A stretch of 64,000 bases of DNA from Clostridiaceae bacterium (GTDB lineage Bacteria; Bacillota; Clostridia; Lachnospirales; Lachnospiraceae), in contig CAJSZV010000005.1 of NCBI GenBank assembly GCA_910574345.1, forward strand, positions 1-64,000, given 5' to 3'. The stretch's first letter is position 1. Each line of letters starts with the position of its first letter. Both the position numbers and the translations under genes were made by a program. Shown piece after piece: positions 53,932-63,238 of the stretch. The notes beneath the pieces were generated by a model. That model searched no databases. It had not been told where the DNA came from and saw nothing but the letters and a program-made list of their open reading frames with translations.

Positions 53932-55884
53932 ATGGCATTATACGATTATATGGGCGCCCTGAAAAGGGGACGCAGGCAGTACCAGGAATCCTTGTCAAAA
54001 GGAGAACATCCCTATCTTCCGGTGCTGGACAATATTTTATCTTATACAAAGATCGTATCAGAAGTAAACCTAGGGCTTATGGATATTCCTCTCAATAAGC
54101 TTATCGGAACTAAGACAGAAGGCCGGACCAATGCATTTGCAAGTAATTTTATGCCCCTTCTGCCGGAACAGTCGGAGTTTGGCGCCAAGTGGGCCACGCT
54201 TTATGATTATCAGATTGATGAGGGAATCCAGGATCCGATTGTGGCTTACGAGTTTATGAACCGGTTCTATGTGCAGGAGGGCAACAAGCGTGTCAGCGTT
54301 ATGAAATATGTGGGGGCCTACAGCATCGCCGGTTATGTAACCCGCCTCATTCCTCAGAGGACCGATGAAAAGGAGAACAAGCTGTATTATGAGTTCTTGG
54401 ATTTTTATCAGGTGTCTTTTAACTGTGATGTGTGGTTCAGCAAGGAAGGCAGCTATAAAAAACTGTTAAAGATCATGGGCAAAAAGGCGGGGGAAGTGTG
54501 GCCGGCAGAGGAAAGAGCTCTTTTTAAGTCTGCTTACAGCAGATTTTCCAGAGTATTTACCCATGCAGGGGGAGACAAGCTGAATCTTACCTGCTCCGAC
54601 GCATTTCTGATCTATACAAGGATTTATGGGTATGATAAGACAAAGGGACAGACAGAGACCGAGATGTCCAAAGGACTTGACAAGACCTGGGAGGAGATTG
54701 AACTGGCGGCAGGCGGCAGCCAGGTGGCTTTGGTGGAGAACCCGGAAGAAGTGGAGACACCGGTTCACAAGCCTTCCCTGCTCAACTGGCTCAGACCGGC
54801 GGAGACTGTCGAGCCGGAGATGCTGAAGATCGGATTTATCTACAATAAGACAGCCAAAACCTCCGCATGGACCTATGCCCACGAACTGGGGCGCATGCAC
54901 TTGGAACAGGTATATGGAGGAAAATTAAAGACACTGGCCATTGACAGCGCCAACACAGAGGCAGAGGTGGAGAATGCCATTGAACTGGCTATTGCATCGG
55001 GATGCAATATGATTTTTACCACGGCAGTGCAGATGGCTAACCAGAGTGTGCGCTCTGCAGTGCTGCACCCTGAGGTAAAGATCTATAATTGTTCTGTCAA
55101 GATATCCTACTCTTCCATCTGCACTTATTATGGAAGAATGTATGAGTCGAAGTTTCTGTTGGGAGCCATAGCGGCAGCCATGACAAAGTCCGACAAGCTG
55201 GGATATGTGGCGGATTATCCCATATACGGAACCCTGGCTAATGTCAATGCATTTGCTTTAGGCGCAAGGATGATCAATCCTTATGTAAAAGTTTACCTGG
55301 AATGGTCCAGAACAAAGGCGGCTGATGCCGAGGCACGGTTTAGGGAAGAGGGGATCACCTACATCTCAGGCGAAGATATGATCACGCCGGAGAAAGCTTC
55401 CAGAGCTTACGGACTCTATGTAAGGCACGAGGACGGCACAGTAGAGAATCTGGCCACTCCCATCTGGCATTGGGGGAAATTCTATGAACGGATTATCAAT
55501 GCGGTATGCCGGGGGGCCGGAGAGCTTCAGGGAGCGAAGGGAAAGAAAGCGGTGAATTACTGGTGGGGAATGTCCGCACAGGTGATTGATGTGATCTGTT
55601 CTCAAAATATGCCCCATGGAATCCACAGGCTCATTGACTTTTTAAAGAATTCCATTCGGGCAGGAAGTTTTCATCCCTTTGACGGACTGATCTATTCCCA
55701 GAACGGAAAGATTCAGTGCCGGGAAGGGGGAAGCTTAAGCGGAGAAGAGATCATTACCATGGACTGGCTTGCCGAGAATGTGGTGGGATGTATTCCCCAA
55801 TTTGAAGAACTGACAGAGGAAGCACAGGCGCTGGTTCGGCTGCTGGGTATAGTGGTGGATGAAAACGGCGATATGGAGGAATAA
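53932..55884 (+). CDS. BMP-family substrate-binding domain protein, cytoplasmic, with ParB-like N-terminus
   Basis: 650 residues, no signal peptide or lipobox. The N-terminal ~200 include LMDIPLNKLIGTKTEGRTNA and VQEGNKRVSVMKYVG, resembling ParB/sulfiredoxin-type domains (the EGNKRVS block is like their GxxR site). Residues ~290-600 are a Bmp/PnrA nucleoside-binding fold (IGFIYNKTAKTSAWTYAHEL, MIFTTAVQMANQSV, AIAAAMTKSDKLGYVADYP). Family members with this plan occur in Lachnospiraceae chromosomes next to phosphoesterases. A nucleoside-sensing intracellular role is inferred. AGAAGGAGGA precedes the ATG. Confidence 0.75.
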   Translation: MALYDYMGALKRGRRQYQESLSKGEHPYLPVLDNILSYTKIVSEVNLGLMDIPLNKLIGTKTEGRTNAFASNFMPLLPEQSEFGAKWATLYDYQIDEGIQDPIVAYEFMNRFYVQEGNKRVSVMKYVGAYSIAGYVTRLIPQRTDEKENKLYYEFLDFYQVSFNCDVWFSKEGSYKKLLKIMGKKAGEVWPAEERALFKSAYSRFSRVFTHAGGDKLNLTCSDAFLIYTRIYGYDKTKGQTETEMSKGLDKTWEEIELAAGGSQVALVENPEEVETPVHKPSLLNWLRPAETVEPEMLKIGFIYNKTAKTSAWTYAHELGRMHLEQVYGGKLKTLAIDSANTEAEVENAIELAIASGCNMIFTTAVQMANQSVRSAVLHPEVKIYNCSVKISYSSICTYYGRMYESKFLLGAIAAAMTKSDKLGYVADYPIYGTLANVNAFALGARMINPYVKVYLEWSRTKAADAEARFREEGITYISGEDMITPEKASRAYGLYVRHEDGTVENLATPIWHWGKFYERIINAVCRGAGELQGAKGKKAVNYWWGMSAQVIDVICSQNMPHGIHRLIDFLKNSIRAGSFHPFDGLIYSQNGKIQCREGGSLSGEEIITMDWLAENVVGCIPQFEELTEEAQALVRLLGIVVDENGDMEE

Positions 55885-55887
55885 CTT

Positions 55888-56490
55888 ATGAAGATCCTGG
55901 TACTTGCCGACCACAAATCCAAATCTCTGTATGATTATTATGAGCCGCAGAAGCTTGAGGGGGTTGACCTTATTATCTCCTGCGGAGATCTGGAACCGAA
56001 TTATCTCAGCTTTTTTGCCACTTTGTGTCATGCACCAGTGCTTTATGTGAGAGGAAATCATGACGAGGTGTATGAATGGAAACCGCCGGAAGGATGCATC
56101 TGTATTGAGGACGATATCTATGTCCATGACGGAGTGCGGATTATGGGCCTTGGCGGTTCCATGGAGTACATTCCGGGAGCTTCCAACCAGTATACGGAGC
56201 GGGCCATGAAGCGGCGTATACGGAAGATGGGATGGAAATTGTGGAGGAAAAAAGGATTTGATATTTTGGTGACCCATGCGCCGGCATTTGAGCTGAATGA
56301 TATGGAGGACAGGCCCCATAGAGGCTTTGCCTGTTTTCGCAGATTAATGGAAGAATACCGGCCTAAGATGTTTGTCCATGGGCATGTTCATGCCAATTAC
56401 GGAGGGAATTTTAAGCGCCAGGATCGTTACGGGGACACGGTTGTAATCAATGCCTATGAATATTATATGGTAGAATATCCGCCTGTATAG
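55888..56490 (+). CDS. Calcineurin-like metallophosphoesterase
   Basis: 200 residues with motifs ILVLADHKS (D, H-less variant), ISCGDLEPN, VRGNHDE, LVTHAPAF and HGHVHANYG, i.e. the GD, GNHD, H and GHxH metal ligands. Begins three bases after the BMP-domain gene, so both are one transcription unit. The substrate is unknown; a nucleotide or nucleoside-phosphate would fit its partner. Confidence 0.85.
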   Translation: MKILVLADHKSKSLYDYYEPQKLEGVDLIISCGDLEPNYLSFFATLCHAPVLYVRGNHDEVYEWKPPEGCICIEDDIYVHDGVRIMGLGGSMEYIPGASNQYTERAMKRRIRKMGWKLWRKKGFDILVTHAPAFELNDMEDRPHRGFACFRRLMEEYRPKMFVHGHVHANYGGNFKRQDRYGDTVVINAYEYYMVEYPPV

Positions 56491-56568
56491 GAATACCACT
56501 GCAGCAGTGGCAAGGGAATTTTTATGGGAAGGGCAGAGTATAAGGCGGAACAGAAAGGGGATCTCTCA

Positions 56569-57957
56569 ATGAAATTAAGCAAAAGTATCAGGCAGTGGGC
56601 GGTTGTGTCCGCACTTCTGTGCATGTGGAGCTTTCCGGTCTATGGGGAGGAACAGAATGTTTATGTGGCCGGAACCTATATTAACGGAACAGATGTGAGC
56701 GGGCAGACTGTGGAGGGAGCGAAAGCGATTCTTGAAAATCCTGACAGTTATTGTCTGGAAGTGATCAAAAAGGACGGAAAAAAAGATACGATACGGGGAA
56801 GTGAGATCGGCTACCAGGCAAGGGTTACAGGTGATTTGGGGGCGGTTTTGACTCAGCAGAATACGGAAGGCCGTGTCCTGGGCCCGGCAGTAAAGCATCA
56901 GTTTGAGGTGGCAGTGAGCGCTTCTTATGATCAGGCGGCTCTGGAGGCAAGAATTGCCAGTCTTCCCTGTGTCAGCGGAGAGGGAATCGTGAAGACAGAA
57001 AATGCACGTGTCTCTTCTTATGTATCAGGACAGATCTTCACCATCGTAAAAGAGGTTTACGGGGAAGATGTAGATCCGGAGAAGACAAAGAACGTGATTC
57101 TGGCGGCAGTGGCAGCAGGACAGGGCAGTGTAGATTTAAAAGCTCAGGGATGCTACCGGGAGGTGACGGTAACTTCCAGTGACGCAGGCCTTAAGAATCT
57201 GAGGGATACCATGAACCGGTGCAGGGACATGGAGATTACTTATGTATTTGGAGAAGAGAAAGAAGTTCTTGGAGGCAGCGAGATTACCTCATGGCTTACA
57301 GGGACGTCAGGGGATCAGATACAGGTTGATGCGGAAAAAGCAGGCGCTTATGTTACATATCTGGCGGAAAAGTATGATACGGCAGGAAAGGCAAGGATTT
57401 TTAAGACCGTTGCAGGCAATGAGGTGGAATTGACAGGACCTTTTGGATGGAAGATTGACCAGGCATATGAGACTGCAGCTCTGATCTCCATGATTCAGAC
57501 AGGTGAGAGCCAGCCCAGGGAACCTCAGTATGTCATGGCAGGAGCGGACAGGAACCAGGACTGGGGAACTACCTATGCGGAGGTGGACTTAACCAATCAG
57601 CATGTGTATATGATCCAGGAAGGCAATGTGGTGTGGGACGCGCCATGTGTGACCGGAGACGTGGCCAAGGGATATGCCACGCCTGACGGAATCTACAGCC
57701 TGACTTATAAGGAGAAGGATCGGATACTGAGAGGAAAGAAGAAAGCGGACGGAAGCTATGAGTATGAGTCTCATGTGGACTATTGGATGCCTTTCAACGG
57801 CGGAATCGGACTTCACGACGCCAGCTGGAGAGGGTCCTTTGGCGGGACTATTTATCTGAACGGCGGGAGCCATGGGTGCATTAACCTGCCTCCGCAAAAG
57901 GCAAAGATTTTATATGACTATGTATATAAGGGAATGCCGGTGATTTGTTATCACTGA
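56569..57957 (+). CDS. L,D-transpeptidase with PG_binding_4 domain (1)
   Basis: 462 residues. Signal peptide 1-25 (LCMWSFPVYGEEQ), two PG_binding_4-type repeats (GTYINGTDVSGQTVEGAKAI; EVVGSEITSW-like LGGSEITSWLTG), and a YkuD domain whose active site is HDASWRGSFGG...SHGCINLPPQ (catalytic Cys in SHGCIN). It makes 3-3 cross-links in peptidoglycan outside the membrane. ATG 56569 is chosen for AGAAAGGGGA upstream and the signal peptide. Confidence 0.9.
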   Translation: MKLSKSIRQWAVVSALLCMWSFPVYGEEQNVYVAGTYINGTDVSGQTVEGAKAILENPDSYCLEVIKKDGKKDTIRGSEIGYQARVTGDLGAVLTQQNTEGRVLGPAVKHQFEVAVSASYDQAALEARIASLPCVSGEGIVKTENARVSSYVSGQIFTIVKEVYGEDVDPEKTKNVILAAVAAGQGSVDLKAQGCYREVTVTSSDAGLKNLRDTMNRCRDMEITYVFGEEKEVLGGSEITSWLTGTSGDQIQVDAEKAGAYVTYLAEKYDTAGKARIFKTVAGNEVELTGPFGWKIDQAYETAALISMIQTGESQPREPQYVMAGADRNQDWGTTYAEVDLTNQHVYMIQEGNVVWDAPCVTGDVAKGYATPDGIYSLTYKEKDRILRGKKKADGSYEYESHVDYWMPFNGGIGLHDASWRGSFGGTIYLNGGSHGCINLPPQKAKILYDYVYKGMPVICYH

Positions 57958-58021
57958 TGTGCCGCAGGCCGGACAAGGTTTCATTAAAAAAGCAGAGTAC
58001 AGAGGCAGAGGGAATGAATAT

Positions 58022-58492
58022 ATGGGAAAAGATATGAAGGCTTTGGAGAAAAAGCTGGAAGGAACCATGAGTGAATTTAAGAAGTTTATTTTAAAAGGCA
58101 ATATCATTGACATGGCAGTGGGTGTTATCATCGGCGGCGCCTTCAGCAAGATTGTTACGTCTCTTGTCAATGATATCCTGATGCCTGCTTTGGGGGCTGT
58201 CACAGGGGGCGCGTCTTTTAACACGCTGAAATATGTGATCCATCCGGCTGTGTTTGATGAGGCGGGGAACGAGATCGCGGCGGAAACTGCCATATTATAT
58301 GGAAGCTTTATTCAGAATATTATTGACTTTTTAATTATAGGTTTCTGCATGTTTTTTATGGTAAAGGCCATTGCTGCGGTGACGGCCAGGTTTCACCGTG
58401 AGGAGGAGAAGGAAGCCCCTGGGCCGGCAGGTCCTACTGCAGAGGAATTACTGACGGAGATCAGGGATTTGCTGAAGGAGAAAAGTGTATAA
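58022..58492 (+). CDS. mscL: Large-conductance mechanosensitive channel MscL
   Basis: 156 residues: FKKFILKGNIIDMAVGVIIG (first pore helix), NDILMPALGAVTGG, then second helix IIDFLIIGFCMFFMVKAI and a cytoplasmic helix ending ELLTEIRDLLKEK. It opens under osmotic downshock. ATG 58022 follows AGAGGGAATGA. A longer periplasmic loop than usual is present (VIHPAVFDEAGNEIAAETAI). Confidence 0.92.
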   Translation: MGKDMKALEKKLEGTMSEFKKFILKGNIIDMAVGVIIGGAFSKIVTSLVNDILMPALGAVTGGASFNTLKYVIHPAVFDEAGNEIAAETAILYGSFIQNIIDFLIIGFCMFFMVKAIAAVTARFHREEEKEAPGPAGPTAEELLTEIRDLLKEKSV

Positions 58493-58497
58493 AGGTT

Positions 58498-60234
58498 ATG
58501 GAAGAGAAGAGAAAAGCGAGAAGCAGAAAAAAGAAACCTTTTCCCGCAAAAGCTGTGGCTGCCGGCGTTCTTATGGTGATTGCGGCTGCCGGTGGGGCAA
58601 TCGGATATTATGTTTACAGGGGAAGACAGTATGAGACTGTCTTTTTCCCATGTACGGTGATCAATGGGTTTGACGCCTCGGAGAGAACCGTAGGAGAAGT
58701 GGAAGAGATGATCGCCTCAGAGCTGGATGATTATGTGCTGACTTTGGTAAAGCGAGGCGGGGAGACGGAGCAGATTGCAAAGGATGAGATCAATCTTCAC
58801 TCGGAGTTTGACGGAAGTCTGGAGCGGTATCTCTCGGCCCAGGAACCTTTGAGATGGTGGGAACATCAGAAAAAGGTTACAGAATACGAGATCGAGGCCA
58901 TGATTGCTTATGATGAGGAGTTGTTGTCTGAAAAGATTGATTCCCTGGATATGTTTGATGAGAGCAAGGCAGAAAAACCTGGGAATGCTTATTTGTCAGA
59001 CTACATATCCGGGGAAGGGTATAAGGTTCTTGAGGGGGAACCTGGAACGGTTCTTGATAAAGAGAAGGTGGCTGCTGCCATAAAGGAGGCGGTGGAAAGG
59101 CTTGAGACAAAACTTGTGCTGGAAGATTTGGATGTTTATGAGAAGGCGGCGGTTACGACAGAGGATCCGGAACTGAACGAGATTGCCGACCGGCTGAACA
59201 AATATGTGAATATGACGGTTACATATGAGTTTGGAGAAAAAGAGGAAGTGCTTGACGGGGATATTATCGTTCATTGGATCAGCATGGGGGAGGACAAGGA
59301 GGTTTCGGTTAACCAGGAGGCAGTGACGGCTTATGTAAAGGACTTGGCTGCTGAATATGATACGGCTTATAAGGAGAAAAAATTACAGACTTCTTATGGC
59401 GGGACAGTGGAGATCTCAAAAGGATTCTATGGATGGCAGATCGACCAGAAGAAGGAAGCCGAAGAACTGTATGAAATTCTCTTGTCGGGGGAAAGCCAGG
59501 TCAGAGAACCGGTGTACAAGCAGACGGCTGCCAGCCATGGAGAGAATGATTATGGAGACACCTATGTGGAGATTAATCTGACGGCTCAGCATCTTCATTT
59601 TTATAAGGATGGGCAGTTGGTGGTGGAATCGGATTTTGTGTCGGGCAATGCGGCAAGAGGATACGACACTCCGTCAGGGGCGTATCCGCTGACGTACAAG
59701 CAGAGAAATGCCGTATTAAAGGGGGCCACTTACAGAACTCCGGTTTCTTACTGGATGCCTTTTAACAGAAATATCGGGATGCATGATGCTAACTGGAGAG
59801 GATCTTTTGGAGGAAGTATTTATAAGACAAATGGATCTCATGGGTGCATTAATCTGCCTGTGGGGGTAGCAAAGACGATTTTTGAGAATATTGAGACCGG
59901 AATGCCGGTTCTGTGTTATCGGCTGGATGGGACTGAGAATAAACCGGTGAAAACCGGCACGGCTGGTAAGGCGGCAGGGAATCCGGCGCCTGAGACGGCT
60001 CCCGTGGAGACAGTTCCTGTGGAAACTGCGGCAGCGGAGACCGCGGCGCCTGAGACGGCTCCTTTGCCGGAAGAGAGCGGAGCTGTTGCCCCGCCGGAGA
60101 CTGAGACTGCAAAGGCTGAGGAATCCTCGAAGGAGACCGGGGCTACGTTTCCCTGGGACGCAGGGCCGGGGGTGGAGAGCTGGAATAGCGGCGAAGGACA
60201 GGAAGAGAGTGTTGAGATGGGGCCGGGAGTGTAG
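58498..60234 (+). CDS. L,D-transpeptidase with PG_binding_4 domain (2)
   Basis: 578 residues. A membrane anchor near residues 18-40 (AVAAGVLMVIAAAGGAIGYY), PG_binding_4-like repeats, YkuD active site HDANWRGSFGG and SHGCINLPVG, then a ~110-residue tail rich in Pro, Glu, Thr and Ala with repeated TAPVETVPVET-type units. The tail has no counterpart in the first enzyme and may span or attach to the wall. It lies five bases after mscL. Confidence 0.9.
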   Translation: MEEKRKARSRKKKPFPAKAVAAGVLMVIAAAGGAIGYYVYRGRQYETVFFPCTVINGFDASERTVGEVEEMIASELDDYVLTLVKRGGETEQIAKDEINLHSEFDGSLERYLSAQEPLRWWEHQKKVTEYEIEAMIAYDEELLSEKIDSLDMFDESKAEKPGNAYLSDYISGEGYKVLEGEPGTVLDKEKVAAAIKEAVERLETKLVLEDLDVYEKAAVTTEDPELNEIADRLNKYVNMTVTYEFGEKEEVLDGDIIVHWISMGEDKEVSVNQEAVTAYVKDLAAEYDTAYKEKKLQTSYGGTVEISKGFYGWQIDQKKEAEELYEILLSGESQVREPVYKQTAASHGENDYGDTYVEINLTAQHLHFYKDGQLVVESDFVSGNAARGYDTPSGAYPLTYKQRNAVLKGATYRTPVSYWMPFNRNIGMHDANWRGSFGGSIYKTNGSHGCINLPVGVAKTIFENIETGMPVLCYRLDGTENKPVKTGTAGKAAGNPAPETAPVETVPVETAAAETAAPETAPLPEESGAVAPPETETAKAEESSKETGATFPWDAGPGVESWNSGEGQEESVEMGPGV

Positions 60235-60266
60235 CGGGATTCTGGTGAGGATGCGTCGTATGCTTG

Positions 60267-60540
60267 TTGGTTGAGGGCAGCTGCCCCATAACTCTGCCGC
60301 GTGCGGCTGTTGGTGTCTGTCGGGCTTGTTGGTTGAGGGCAGCTGCCCCATAACTCCGCTGCGTGCGGCTGTTGGTGCCTGTCGGGCTATTGGTTGAGGG
60401 CAGTTGCCCCATAACTCCGCCGCGTGCGGCTGTTGGTGCCTGTCGGGCTTATTGGTTGAGGGCAGCTGCCCCATAACTCCGCCGCGTGCAACCGATGGTC
60501 CCTGCCGGGCCCATCGGTTGAGGGCTGTCGCCCCATATCA
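60267..60540. repeat. Tandem 61-62-bp GC-rich repeats (4.5 copies)
   Basis: Copies start at 60267, 60329, 60390 and 60452, each TTGGTTGAGGGCAGCTGCCC then CATAACTC; a diverged fifth starts at 60513. Every copy holds two small palindromes, GGCAGCTGCC and GCCGCGTGCGGC. All frames through it are chance reading frames. It sits between two convergent genes, before a strong terminator. Confidence 0.9.
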
Positions 60541-60546
60541 GATAAA

Positions 60547-60592
60547 AGAAACAGTTTCGGGGGAAAGCCAGCTTTCCCCCGAAACCGTTTCT
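60547..60592. terminator. Strong bidirectional terminator
   Basis: A ~20-bp stem GTTTCGGGGGAAAGC paired with GCTTTCCCCCGAAAC, with A-rich left and T-rich right sides, serving both the transpeptidase and the convergent spoIVB gene. Confidence 0.85.
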
Positions 60593-60609
60593 TCCATCTG
60601 CTGCGCGGC

Positions 60610-61875
60610 TCAATGCGTTAGCATATTTTCAATAAATATCCCGTACCCTTTTGTGCTGTCTTGGATGAAGACGTGGGTTACGGCGCCGATTAGTTTGTTG
60701 TCTTGGATGATGGGGCTGCCGCTCATTCCCTGGACGATTCCGCCTGTCAGGGCCAGAAGTTCCGGGTCCGTGACCTGGATTACCAGGCTTTTGTTCTGGT
60801 GGGAGGTGGAGTAATCTACCTTTAGGATTTCAATCTGATAGTCTTTTATTTCTCCGGAAATTCCGCTTCTGATAAGGGCGGGACCTTTTTTTACTTCTTG
60901 CCGGTAGCCTATTTCAAGAGGCTGCATGTTCATGGTTTGGCGGAAACGGTCTCCTGCTGTTCCAAAGATTCCTACTTCGGAGTTGGTGTCGATTTCTCCT
61001 AAAAGGGAACCGGGGCCGTAGTAGATGACGCCGGACATGACGCCGGGATTGCCTATGGAGCCCTTTTCGATACCTACGATCTCTGTGTCGTACAGGGTGC
61101 CGCCGGATATCTCAACTACTTCTCCTGTATCACTGTCGCTGATTCCGTGACCCAGGGCGCCGAATTTTCCGCTTAAGTCCAGATAGGTCATGGTTCCAAT
61201 TCCCTGAGTGTCGCTTCGGACCCAGACTCCAAGCTTTGGGGTTCCGTCGCTGGATGTTACAGGCTGAAGCGTGACATTCATTATTTCTTCGTTTCTGCGG
61301 ATGGTCAGGACAGCATCCTCCCCGTCAAGGCGGCTGACAGCCTCGGCCAGCTGTTCTTTTGTCTCTAAAGTTTCACCGTTGATGGATTCGATATAATCAC
61401 CGGATTTCAGGATTCCGGCTGCAGGTTCTGTGGGAGTGCCGTCCATATCAGTGATCTCTCCTGTACCGATAACCATAACGCCGTCGGATTTCAGATAGAT
61501 GCCAATGGGGGCTCCGCAGGGAATGGCATATTGGGCATTGACCACCTCCACCTGGATTTCTTTAAAACGGATCAGGCCGAATAAGTCAAGGGACAATAAG
61601 TAACTTCCCTCAGATTTTCCGTACAGGCTGAACTGCTGATCCCTGGTTATGGTGATCTGCTCCTGAGGGATATTGGAACCGTTGCCAAGAACTACCTCCT
61701 CGCTTTCGCTTTGAAGTGTGGCACTCAGCGGAAGGGGGAATTTTATGATTTCTTCCTGATCCCGGATGATGTTGATCCTGTCAGGAATCACACGTTCCAT
61801 ATAGTAGTAGGAAAACCCTACAGCGGACAAAAGGAAAATCCAAAATGCCCACAGCAGGTATCTGCTCTTTCTCAT
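60610..61875 (-). CDS. spoIVB: SpoIVB serine peptidase (sigma-K checkpoint)
   Basis: 421 residues: N-terminal membrane anchor (YLLWAFWIFLLSAVGFSYYY), PDZ domain (~130-230; GDYIESINGETLETKEQLAE), and the SpoIVB/S55 peptidase domain with catalytic His in GALGHGISD and Ser in VQGMSGSPIIQ. Secreted from the forespore, it triggers processing of pro-sigma-K, so the organism forms endospores. ATG 61875 is chosen (TGGAGGTGTGTCATA upstream); 18 in-frame codons upstream are unlikely. Confidence 0.92.
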   Translation of the reverse strand: MRKSRYLLWAFWIFLLSAVGFSYYYMERVIPDRINIIRDQEEIIKFPLPLSATLQSESEEVVLGNGSNIPQEQITITRDQQFSLYGKSEGSYLLSLDLFGLIRFKEIQVEVVNAQYAIPCGAPIGIYLKSDGVMVIGTGEITDMDGTPTEPAAGILKSGDYIESINGETLETKEQLAEAVSRLDGEDAVLTIRRNEEIMNVTLQPVTSSDGTPKLGVWVRSDTQGIGTMTYLDLSGKFGALGHGISDSDTGEVVEISGGTLYDTEIVGIEKGSIGNPGVMSGVIYYGPGSLLGEIDTNSEVGIFGTAGDRFRQTMNMQPLEIGYRQEVKKGPALIRSGISGEIKDYQIEILKVDYSTSHQNKSLVIQVTDPELLALTGGIVQGMSGSPIIQDNKLIGAVTHVFIQDSTKGYGIFIENMLTH

Positions 61876-62013
61876 TATGACACACCTCCAGATGTAGAAT
61901 TTAAAATCTTCTCTTCTAGTATGTGTCAAGAATGAAAAACAACTCTGTCATTTTTTAGTTGTAACAATTTTCTTGTTATGTTAAACTGAGAAATAGAAAA
62001 AAGGAGTAAAAAG

Positions 62014-62265
62014 ATGGGACACAAGAATTTTTGGATTTTGTTATTGCTTTTATTGTCAGGAATTGTGCTGGGCAGCTTTATCGGAGACCTGGCCCAGACC
62101 ATACCGGGGCTGTCGTGGCTTAGTTTTGGACAGTCTTTTGGACTTGATTCACCTTTGATTATTAATCTTGGTGTAATCGTTATTACATTTGGACTGACAA
62201 TTCGGATAACCATGGCCAGTATTATAGGCGTAGTGCTTGCATTGGTTATTTATAGGATTATTTAG
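62014..62265 (+). CDS. DUF4321 membrane protein
   Basis: 83 residues with an N-terminal helix (FWILLLLLLSGIVLGSFIGD), a short hydrophilic middle and two C-terminal helices; GLSWLSFGQSFGLDSPLIIN is the family core. Conserved in sporulating Clostridia, function unknown. GGAGT precedes the ATG. Divergent from spoIVB. Confidence 0.85.
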   Translation: MGHKNFWILLLLLLSGIVLGSFIGDLAQTIPGLSWLSFGQSFGLDSPLIINLGVIVITFGLTIRITMASIIGVVLALVIYRII

Positions 62266-62369
62266 GGGTTGGGTTAAAAGGATATATTGATCAAGTGGGA
62301 TGTGCGGTAAATGGCATTGGAGGGGAGATATACTGCAGGATAATTAACGTTTTCTAAGGAGGCTATGTT

Positions 62370-63215
62370 ATGAACAGTTACATACTGACACGAACCCACA
62401 TCACTGCCTATGCCAAGTTCCTTAAAAGTGAAGAGAAGTCTGACACTACCATTGAAAAATATTCGCAGACTTTGCATGCGTTTGACTTATGGCTGGCTGG
62501 AAGAGCTGTAACGAAAGAGGCTGTGGCTCAGTGGAAAGCATATTTGCTGGAGGAAGGCAAGTCCCCGGCTACGATCAATGCAAAGCTTTCTGCAGCCAAC
62601 GGTCTCTTTCATTATCTTGGATGGGATGACTGTAAGGTGAGATTTTTGAAGCTGCAGAAAAAAGTATTTCGGGATTCTTCTAAAGATTTGAGCCGGGATG
62701 AGTATCATCGTCTGCTGAGTGCTGCCAAAGCTCTGCATCTGGAATGGCTGGCGCTTCTTATGGAGACCATATGCGCTACAGGAATCCGTGTCTCTGAGGT
62801 GAGATATATTACAGTGGAAGCTGTGGCAGCGGGACGGGCTCAGGTAGTGCTTAAGGGTAAAATCCGCATGATACTTATACCAGGCAAGTTATGTCGGAAA
62901 TTACGAAAATACGCGAAAAAGAAAAAAATCGCCTCCGGTGAAATCTTTCGCAGGGAAGGCGGTGAGAGCTTGTCACGATATCAGATATGGAAGGCTATGA
63001 AAGCGCTCTGCAAAGGAGCAGGAGTGGAACAATCGAAAGTATTCCCTCATAATCTGCGTCATCTCTTTGCTGCCACTTTCTATCAGGTAACCCAGGATAT
63101 CGTAAAATTGGCGGATGTACTGGGACACAGCAGTGTCGAAACTACACGCATCTATCTTATCACTACAGGCACAGAACATGCACGGCAGCTGGAGCAGCTG
63201 GGATTGGTCAGTTGA
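62370..63215 (+). CDS. Tyrosine recombinase (Xer/phage integrase family)
   Basis: 281 residues: SAM-like N-terminal domain (1-95), catalytic domain with R140 (TGIRVSE), K164, H227 and R230 (HNLRH), H253 (LGHSS) and Y262 (TTRIYL). All six catalytic positions are present. CTAAGGAGG precedes the ATG. Immediately after its stop lies the first of two 20-bp inverted repeats enclosing 308 bp, so it may be a local DNA invertase; it could also be a general XerD-like enzyme. Confidence 0.88.
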   Translation: MNSYILTRTHITAYAKFLKSEEKSDTTIEKYSQTLHAFDLWLAGRAVTKEAVAQWKAYLLEEGKSPATINAKLSAANGLFHYLGWDDCKVRFLKLQKKVFRDSSKDLSRDEYHRLLSAAKALHLEWLALLMETICATGIRVSEVRYITVEAVAAGRAQVVLKGKIRMILIPGKLCRKLRKYAKKKKIASGEIFRREGGESLSRYQIWKAMKALCKGAGVEQSKVFPHNLRHLFAATFYQVTQDIVKLADVLGHSSVETTRIYLITTGTEHARQLEQLGLVS

Positions 63216-63218
63216 CTG

Positions 63219-63238
63219 CAACAGAATCCGTATTCTGT
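63219..63238 (+). repeat. Left 20-bp inverted repeat of a candidate inverton
   Basis: CAACAGAATCCGTATTCTGT. Exact reverse complement of 63547-63566. With the T run that follows, this copy also looks like an intrinsic terminator of the recombinase gene. Confidence 0.8.

Noticed and set aside
59716-60474. Long minus-strand frame with repeated MGQLPSTN units
   Set aside because: It reads across the 62-bp DNA repeats and the antisense of the transpeptidase tail; the repetition comes from the DNA repeat, and no ribosome binding site or family match is visible.
60267-60540. CRISPR array
   Set aside because: The units are contiguous 62-bp tandem repeats without unique spacers and no cas genes are present.
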